Positions 8,627-12,934 of a stretch of DNA of 12,934 nucleotides are shown piece after piece. Numbering within the stretch: position 1 is the first letter of the stretch; each line of letters starts with the position of its first letter. The notes below the pieces were generated by a model that saw only the letters and a program-made list of their open reading frames with translations, made no database searches and had not been told where the DNA came from. Made by a program: the position numbers and the translations under genes. The stretch is from DUMJ01 sp964655195. Lineage in GTDB: Bacteria > DUMJ01. The stretch spans positions 1 to 12,934 of the forward strand of contig CAZZLK010000043.1 of the NCBI GenBank assembly GCA_964655195.1. The letters run 5' to 3'.

Positions 8627-8713
8627 TGGCGGAGGGGGAGGGATTCGAACCCCCGGGCCTCATCGGCCAGCGATTTTCAAGACCGCCGCAATAAACCACT
8701 CTGCCACCCCTCC
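8627..8713 (-). tRNA. tRNA-Ser(UGA) with encoded CCA
   Basis: The minus strand folds into a class II tRNA. The acceptor GGAGGGG (8713-8707) pairs perfectly with CCCCTCC (8637-8631), followed by discriminator G (8630) and an encoded CCA (8629-8627). The anticodon arm GCGGT-CTTGAAA-ATCGC has anticodon TGA at 8679-8677. The long variable arm (GGCC-GATGA-GGCC) is diagnostic of tRNA-Ser, and the T loop is TTCGAAT. It reads UCA and, by wobble, other UCN serine codons. U8, the usual s4U site, is present. It has no promoter of its own that I can see: it sits one base after the stop codon of the upstream gene and 17 bases before the MFS start. Confidence 0.97.
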
Positions 8714-8714
8714 A

Positions 8715-9056
8715 CTAACAGGTAAGGTGTAGGGCACAGACTACTTTACTCTTATCACTAGTTTGATTATATATCTCTACTGCCCTGCCAGTCAACTCTG
8801 CTATAAGCTGTATATTATTCCCCGCTAGATACTTCTCTACCTCAGGAGAGATCCTCAGCATGCCATAAGCCCCAGTACCAACTATAAATACTTTAGGTCT
8901 TGCCTCAACTACTTCTAGTATATCCGATACGCGTAGCTCGTGACCTTCTTCTCTCCACCAGTCGTTTTCTACCCTATCCGGGAAGATGATAACATCAGAG
9001 AAGTAAGAAATCCCATCTATGATAATCTTACCAAACTCATAGTGTTCTATGTTCAT
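8715..9056 (-). CDS. Mth938-like (DUF498/AAMDC) domain protein
   Basis: A 113-residue single-domain protein of the Mth938/DUF498 family, recognised from FGKIIIDG and YFSDVIIFPD near the N terminus, then DWWREEGHEL (about residues 32-41) and the glycine motif VGTGAYGML (about 59-67). Members are small alpha/beta proteins without a settled biochemical role; a mammalian relative is AAMDC. It is cytoplasmic, with no signal or membrane segment. Its ATG overlaps the TGA of the upstream oxidoreductase (ATGA), so translation is probably coupled. Its TAG stop lies one base before the tRNA 5' end. Confidence 0.9.
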   Translation of the reverse strand: MNIEHYEFGKIIIDGISYFSDVIIFPDRVENDWWREEGHELRVSDILEVVEARPKVFIVGTGAYGMLRISPEVEKYLAGNNIQLIAELTGRAVEIYNQTSDKSKVVCALHLTC

Positions 9057-10066
9057 CTTAGATTATTACTCCAATTCCCCCTTTCTAAAAATTCTCTTCC
9101 TACAGAAGGGTTCATTATGCAGGAGATAGGAATCCTTCTCCTTAGGTATCCATGACACATTATATTACACTGTTTACAGCTATTTATAAAGGCAAATCTT
9201 CCATCCTGCATCTTCTTTGGCAGGAATGGATCGGCCAGAAGAGCCCTACCTATCGCAACAAAATCTGCATAACCATTCTTTATCCTGTCTTCAGCCAGAT
9301 CGGGTATATGCATCTTCCCCACCATTATTACAGGTATGTCTACATTTCTCCTTACCTCTTTAGCCAGTATACCATAATCATAAGAACCAGGAGGAGTGCT
9401 GGGTGATATATCCAAGATGTCTAACCCTTCTTTCTTAAGTTCTCTTCCAAACAGTATGGTATCCTCCAGCGAATAACCACCCTCTCTCCATTCTACCGGA
9501 GTATGACGATAAAGAATTAAGAACTTATCGTTGGCTATAGACCTTAAACCCCTAATAACCTCCAGAGAAAACCTCATCCTTCTGTAAACATCCCCACCAT
9601 AATCATCATCACGTCTGTTAAATATAGGAGAGAAGAATTGATTCATTATAAAACCATGCGCCCCATGAGGTTCTACTCCATCAAAACCTGCTTCTAAACA
9701 GACTTTTCCTGCATAGACAAAGTCATCTATAAAGGACCTTATTTCATCTATAGGTATATCTGTAACATCCCTTCTCGGTTGAGGATTACTCCTTATCGTC
9801 AGTTGGACAAAGACATTTACATTATTCCTGTGTATGCTGTCAGCAAGGAGTTTTAGTCTATCCTGAAATTGTCTATCTCTGAAAAGATGAGTAGGTACGC
9901 CTTCTATTATTATACTGCCAACTCCTCCCAGTGCCCTTTTAGTATAGTAAGCTATAGACTGGTCTGTCACTATACCAAAATTAGTAGCCATAGGAGGCAT
10001 TACTATTCTGTTTTTGAAACTTAACCCCTTGATAGAAATAGGAGAAAAGAGGAATTCGTAACTCAC
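9053..10066 (-). CDS. Single-domain OYE/2,4-dienoyl-CoA reductase-like oxidoreductase with Fe-S cysteines
   Basis: A 337-residue FMN-type TIM barrel of the old yellow enzyme family: FKNRIVMPPMATN at the N terminus, the substrate-binding histidine pair in HGAHGF (H134, H137), RRDDDYGG (151-158), and the C-terminal phosphate-binding part GRALLADPF. Cysteines C297, C300, C304 and C316 follow the C-x2-C-x3-C-x11-C spacing of the 4Fe-4S ligands in FadH-type enzymes. The protein ends just after them, without the FAD and NAD(P)H domains (FadH types run to about 650 residues). Position 139 is Phe where the family normally has the proton-donating Tyr. The start is GTG with a GAGGTGA site that overlaps the upstream stop codon. 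The reaction and electron donor are unknown. Confidence 0.9.
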   Translation of the reverse strand: MSYEFLFSPISIKGLSFKNRIVMPPMATNFGIVTDQSIAYYTKRALGGVGSIIIEGVPTHLFRDRQFQDRLKLLADSIHRNNVNVFVQLTIRSNPQPRRDVTDIPIDEIRSFIDDFVYAGKVCLEAGFDGVEPHGAHGFIMNQFFSPIFNRRDDDYGGDVYRRMRFSLEVIRGLRSIANDKFLILYRHTPVEWREGGYSLEDTILFGRELKKEGLDILDISPSTPPGSYDYGILAKEVRRNVDIPVIMVGKMHIPDLAEDRIKNGYADFVAIGRALLADPFLPKKMQDGRFAFINSCKQCNIMCHGYLRRRIPISCIMNPSVGREFLERGNWSNNLR

Positions 10067-10075
10067 CCAATCACC

Positions 10076-11032
10076 TCACACTCTAATCTTTTCAATCTCT
10101 TCATCATCAAGAGCAGTCGTTTCCAGCACGTAACATTCACTTGAGCATTCCAAAACTCTTACCCTAATATTCTTATCTTTCGGGGCATCGCTATATCTCG
10201 CCAAAACTCTGATTGCAATCTCTAAAGAGTCGCCTTCTACTATTATACCAGTAGGTCCAGGATAATCAATAGTAAAGAATATGTATCTCCATATCCTTGA
10301 GTTCTTTAAGATCAGGTTTTCCCTTTCATTACGACCGATTATAAACCAGCAACCATCTGCATAAAAATGCCTTCCGATCTTCAATAGCTCAAACTCTTCT
10401 CTCTTTGGTTTCCTCTTTATACCGATAAGAAATCTCAGTCTCTTGGAAAACTGAATATCTGTAAGAATACAGCCACCAGCAGGTGTCTTATATTCTCCTA
10501 TCCCAAAGAGTCTGGCAAGTTCCATCTGTCTATTACGCCTTCTCCCAGATATATCATAAAGCCATTCCCTTTTTATCCAGCCCATCTCTTCAGGAATTGT
10601 GGGAGGAAGCAAAGCACCAGAAAGAGGCCTGACCACCAATCCCTCAGCCCCTGCAGTCTTTTCCACTTCTCTTAAAGCCTGTCTGGTCTGAGACATTGGT
10701 CTTTCCCCCAGGACTTCTCCCGTTATTATAAATTTGGCATCATATACTTCTAATAAAGATTTAGCCTTTTTAATCATAAGAGAATGACAGTCTATACAGG
10801 GATTCATATTTTTCCCATATCCATATTTTGGCGAGAGTAGCACTTCAATAAATTCTTCTGTTATATCTATGATCTCTACCGGTAAACCAAGGATTCTCCT
10901 TCCATATTCTGCATCTGGAGAGAAGAATGGAGTAGCAAAGCCTATAGGTATCACATCAATATTGTGGGACATCATTATCTTTATAGCCAAGACACTGTCA
11001 AGTCCGCCAGAATAAAGAGCTATAGCCCTCAT
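10076..11032 (-). CDS. PP-loop thiouridylase-like protein (MnmA/ThiI-like) with NFACT-R-like C-terminal domain
   Basis: 318 residues. An N-terminal ATP pyrophosphatase loop SGGLDS (8-13) starts a domain related to MnmA and ThiI, which adenylate tRNA uridine before sulfur transfer. C79 and C82 (CIDC) and C188 (PAGGC) form the CxxC plus one cysteine set that binds a 4Fe-4S cluster in related thiolation enzymes. From about residue 210 the sequence resembles the NFACT-R RNA-binding domain (GCWFIIGRNEREN at 227-239, then a DYPGP segment at 256-260). The THUMP domain of classical ThiI is absent. Its ATG overlaps the stop codon of the upstream divIVA-like gene. tRNA thiolation is the likely role; which base is modified is not known. 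Confidence 0.85.
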   Translation of the reverse strand: MRAIALYSGGLDSVLAIKIMMSHNIDVIPIGFATPFFSPDAEYGRRILGLPVEIIDITEEFIEVLLSPKYGYGKNMNPCIDCHSLMIKKAKSLLEVYDAKFIITGEVLGERPMSQTRQALREVEKTAGAEGLVVRPLSGALLPPTIPEEMGWIKREWLYDISGRRRNRQMELARLFGIGEYKTPAGGCILTDIQFSKRLRFLIGIKRKPKREEFELLKIGRHFYADGCWFIIGRNERENLILKNSRIWRYIFFTIDYPGPTGIIVEGDSLEIAIRVLARYSDAPKDKNIRVRVLECSSECYVLETTALDDEEIEKIRV

Positions 11033-11466
11033 TCTTCCAGTATTCTTCTATAAGATTCCAGAATACTTATAAATTTCGCTTTAAATTCATTGTAAAGATT
11101 CTTAAGCCTCTCTATCTCAATCTCTATCTTCGCTTTTTCCTCTTCTGCCTTCCTTACAATCTCTCTGGCAGAATTCTGTGCAGAATTTATTATAGACTTT
11201 CTCTCCTCTTCAGCGGTTCTTCTCAATTCATTCATCGCCTGCTGAGTTGATAGTAGTGTCTCTTTTAAGAGAGACTCTATATTTTTGTAGTATTCAAGCT
11301 GTCCTTCCAGATCTTTTATTCTTGTCTCCAGAGTCTTATTCTCTTCGATAAGAAGAGTCCACTCGTCGGCAAGCTGGGAAAGATATTCCTTCACTTCATT
11401 TATATCATACCCACGGAATCTTCTAGAAAATTCTCTATTTTGAATATCTAAAGGGACTCTATACAT
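11029..11466 (-). CDS. DivIVA domain protein
   Basis: 145 residues. The N terminus has the DivIVA membrane-targeting motif (PLDIQNREFSRRFRGYD, then NEVKEYL), residues 5-29. The rest is a continuous charged coiled coil (from about residue 30 to the end) rich in Glu, Lys and Leu heptads. DivIVA proteins bind curved membranes at poles and septa and recruit division or wall-synthesis factors, acting at the inner face of the membrane; they oligomerise through the coil. The gene is shorter than Bacillus DivIVA or Wag31 but complete. The ATG follows AGGAG inside the pyrE 3' end with a 3-base intergenic gap, and the stop overlaps the next start (ATGA). The actual partner is unknown. Confidence 0.9.
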   Translation of the reverse strand: MYRVPLDIQNREFSRRFRGYDINEVKEYLSQLADEWTLLIEENKTLETRIKDLEGQLEYYKNIESLLKETLLSTQQAMNELRRTAEEERKSIINSAQNSAREIVRKAEEEKAKIEIEIERLKNLYNEFKAKFISILESYRRILEE

Positions 11467-11469
11467 ACC

Positions 11470-12033
11470 TTATCTCCTGCTCCCAGGCTTTATTACAGGT
11501 ATACCATCTTTACATAAGGGGCACTCCTCTGGAGAATAAGTAGATAGTGATATGTAGACCAGTGATCTAACAGGGGTCCCATCCACTTCATTGATATTAC
11601 CTCTATTTACTATACTGGATATACCTGTAACCTCTCCTCCAAAGGACAAAACTAGATCTTTCAGCTCTTTGACTGTCCCTGCAGTAGTGATGACATCCTC
11701 CACTATGAGTACTCTTTCTCCCTCCTGTATAGAAAAGCCCCTTCTCAATGTCAGAACACCCGATTCCCTTTCAGCAAATATACCTCTAACCCCTAAGGCT
11801 CTGGCAGTCTCATAGGCTATAGTGATTCCACCTATAGCTGGTCCAATAACAAGATCTATCTCTTTATCTTTAAAGAACTCTGCAATCTTCTTTGCAAGAA
11901 AAGAGTTATCCTCTGGATACTGTGATACCTTGGCACACTGTATATAGGTATCACTGTGTAGCCCTGAAGAGAGTAAAAAATGCCCTTTCATTACTGCCCC
12001 TCTCTTATACAATAAATCCAGTATTTCATCCAT
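11470..12033 (-). CDS. pyrE: Orotate phosphoribosyltransferase
   Basis: 187 residues, a normal length. It converts orotate and PRPP to orotidine 5'-phosphate in pyrimidine synthesis. Seen are the N-terminal GHFLLSSGLHSDTYIQ (17-32), the hydrophobic strand VIGPAIGG (62-69) and the PRPP-binding loop VLIVEDVITTAGT (108-120). The C terminus carries CPLC (C171, C174) followed by KPGSR, a tail I associate with the Thermus/Thermotoga-type subfamily rather than E. coli PyrE. The start follows a strong AGGAGGA site (8-base spacing). It is the first gene of the minus-strand unit, with a promoter about 33 bases upstream of the ATG. No other pyr genes are adjacent in this window. Confidence 0.94.
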   Translation of the reverse strand: MDEILDLLYKRGAVMKGHFLLSSGLHSDTYIQCAKVSQYPEDNSFLAKKIAEFFKDKEIDLVIGPAIGGITIAYETARALGVRGIFAERESGVLTLRRGFSIQEGERVLIVEDVITTAGTVKELKDLVLSFGGEVTGISSIVNRGNINEVDGTPVRSLVYISLSTYSPEECPLCKDGIPVIKPGSRR

Positions 12034-12072
12034 AACAGGCTTCCTCCTATAAGGTCAATACTACTCTAGATG

Positions 12073-12101
12073 ATTATAACATATTGCTTGACTATAGAAG
12101 A
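12073..12101 (-). promoter_or_regulatory. Promoter for the pyrE operon
   Basis: On the minus strand, a perfect -10 box TATAAT lies at 12078-12073. At a suitable distance upstream (12101-12096) there is only a weak, pyrimidine-rich -35 (TCTTCT-like). Transcription would start near 12066, giving a leader of about 33 bases with the AGGAGGA site and no room for an attenuator or PyrR-type structure. The weak -35 makes activity less certain. Confidence 0.6.
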
Positions 12102-12115
12102 AAAAAATGTATAAT
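12088..12115 (+). promoter_or_regulatory. Promoter for the rnf operon
   Basis: TTGACT (-35, 12088-12093) and TATAAT (-10, 12110-12115) are separated by 16 bases, close to the housekeeping sigma consensus. Transcription would begin near 12122, leaving a 28-base leader that contains the TAGGAGGT ribosome site. Its -35 region overlaps that of the opposing pyrE promoter. Confidence 0.75.
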
Positions 12116-12149
12116 CTTAAAGGATTTGCTACTAGGAGGTAATGAGGAT

Positions 12150-12934
12150 ATGGCATTTAAATTTAGCGGAGGACTGAAGATAGAAGAACATAAAGAATTA
12201 ACCGAATCTTCTCCCATAGTTGATTTCCCTGAACCCAAAAGGGTAGTAATTCCACTAAAGCAGCATACCGGGGCAACATTGGAGCCTTTAGTAAAAAAGG
12301 GAGATATAGTAAAAGTGGGGGATAAGATTGGAGATTCAAAGGCTCTTATCTCAAGTCCAGTACACTCAAGCATCTCAGGTAAGGTCGTCTCCATAGAACC
12401 TCATCCGATACCTACTGGAGAAGTAGTTCCTGCCATCATAATAGAGGCCACTGAGGAAGACCCAATAGATGAATTAGTATTAGAGAAGAGAGAGTGGCGG
12501 GAGTTAAAAAGAGAAGATATTATAAGTATAGTTAGAGAGGCTGGTATAGTTGGGCTTGGTGGAGCAGCGTTTCCAACATCGGTAAAACTATCTCCTCCGG
12601 AAGGAATAGTTATAGATACGGTCATCCTGAATGGTGCAGAGTGTGAACCATTCCTTACCTGTGACCATCGTCTTATGTTAGAAAAACCCGATGAAATAAT
12701 TACTGGATTGCAGATTATTATGAAGGTAGTGGGTGCCAAACAGGGCATTATTGGTATAGAGGATAATAAGAAAGACGCAATAGAATTACTAAACAGTAAA
12801 ATAAAAGGATATGGGGATATAAAGGTAGTGTCTCTTCCGACAAGATACCCTCAGGGCTCAGAGAAACATCTGATAAAGGCAATTCTAAACAGAGAGGTCC
12901 CTTCTGGCAAACTTCCCCTTAACGTTGGGGTAGT
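12150..12934 (+). CDS. rnfC: RnfC subunit of the Rnf electron-transport complex, 3' end missing
   Basis: 261 residues of RnfC (RsxC) are visible before the window ends. The N-terminal domain has FSGGLKIEEHKELTES (5-20) and IPLKQHTGA (34-42), then VHSSISGKV (71-79). The flavin and NADH-binding Nqo1-like domain begins with GIVGLGGAAFPT (132-143), followed by NGAECEPFLTCD (161-172) and RYPQGSEKHL (232-241). The Fe-S cysteine region should lie beyond the edge. RnfC is the NADH-side subunit of the complex that couples ferredoxin oxidation to NAD reduction with ion pumping. The start follows TAGGAGGT by 9 bases. It is probably the first gene of an rnf operon that continues to the right. Confidence 0.95.
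   Translation, partial: MAFKFSGGLKIEEHKELTESSPIVDFPEPKRVVIPLKQHTGATLEPLVKKGDIVKVGDKIGDSKALISSPVHSSISGKVVSIEPHPIPTGEVVPAIIIEATEEDPIDELVLEKREWRELKREDIISIVREAGIVGLGGAAFPTSVKLSPPEGIVIDTVILNGAECEPFLTCDHRLMLEKPDEIITGLQIIMKVVGAKQGIIGIEDNKKDAIELLNSKIKGYGDIKVVSLPTRYPQGSEKHLIKAILNREVPSGKLPLNVGV

Noticed and set aside
8609..8713. tRNA-Ser as an attachment site of an integrated element
   Set aside because: No integrase, no repeated tRNA 3' end and no compositional break were seen nearby.
12142..12144. Earlier ATG as rnfC start
   Set aside because: It is in a different frame and too close to the ribosome site; the frame soon departs from RnfC sequence.
12092..12748. Minus-strand open frames opposite the rnfC start
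   Set aside because: The plus frame carries unmistakable RnfC motifs and has a promoter and ribosome site; the opposite frames do not.

Overview
This window comes from an A+T-rich bacterial genome. Gene packing is tight, Shine-Dalgarno sites are mostly strong, and Ile ATA and Arg AGA/AGG codons are used heavily. The gene content (sugar ABC importer, glycoside hydrolase, Rnf complex, old-yellow-enzyme-type oxidoreductase with Fe-S cysteines) suggests an anaerobic, carbohydrate-fermenting bacterium. The codon use fits a thermophile such as Thermotogota, Dictyoglomota, Atribacterota or a thermophilic Bacillota. I cannot decide the phylum from the sequence alone.

Left part, plus strand (1-7464): a sugar-utilisation operon already in progress at the left edge. 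It holds a solute-binding protein (5' end missing), a stem-loop, and two MalF/MalG-type permeases. These are followed by a GH127-type beta-L-arabinofuranosidase without a signal peptide, and then a 423-residue protein of no family I can name that looks like an all-helical barrel enzyme. Together they suggest import of an arabinose-containing oligosaccharide that is cleaved inside the cell. No transporter ATPase is present. The last plus-strand gene is an RlmI-type rRNA cytosine methyltransferase, which may simply be read through from the sugar operon.

Middle and right, minus strand (12033 down to 7470): a very compact transcription unit in the order pyrE, divIVA-like, PP-loop thiouridylase-like with an NFACT-R-like tail, single-domain OYE-like oxidoreductase, Mth938-like protein, tRNA-Ser(UGA), MFS transporter. 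Intervals run from 4-base overlaps to 17 bases. The tRNA starts one base after a stop codon, so it is probably cut out of an mRNA. The RlmI gene and the MFS gene converge with only 5 bases between their stop codons.

Right edge (12034-12934): a 116-base divergent promoter region with back-to-back promoters separates pyrE from the first gene of an rnf operon, rnfC, whose 3' end lies outside the window.

The main points of interest are the unrecognised 423-residue protein, the tRNA embedded in an mRNA, the oxidoreductase whose usual catalytic tyrosine is phenylalanine, and the three-cysteine thiouridylase-like protein encoded a short distance upstream of a tRNA.
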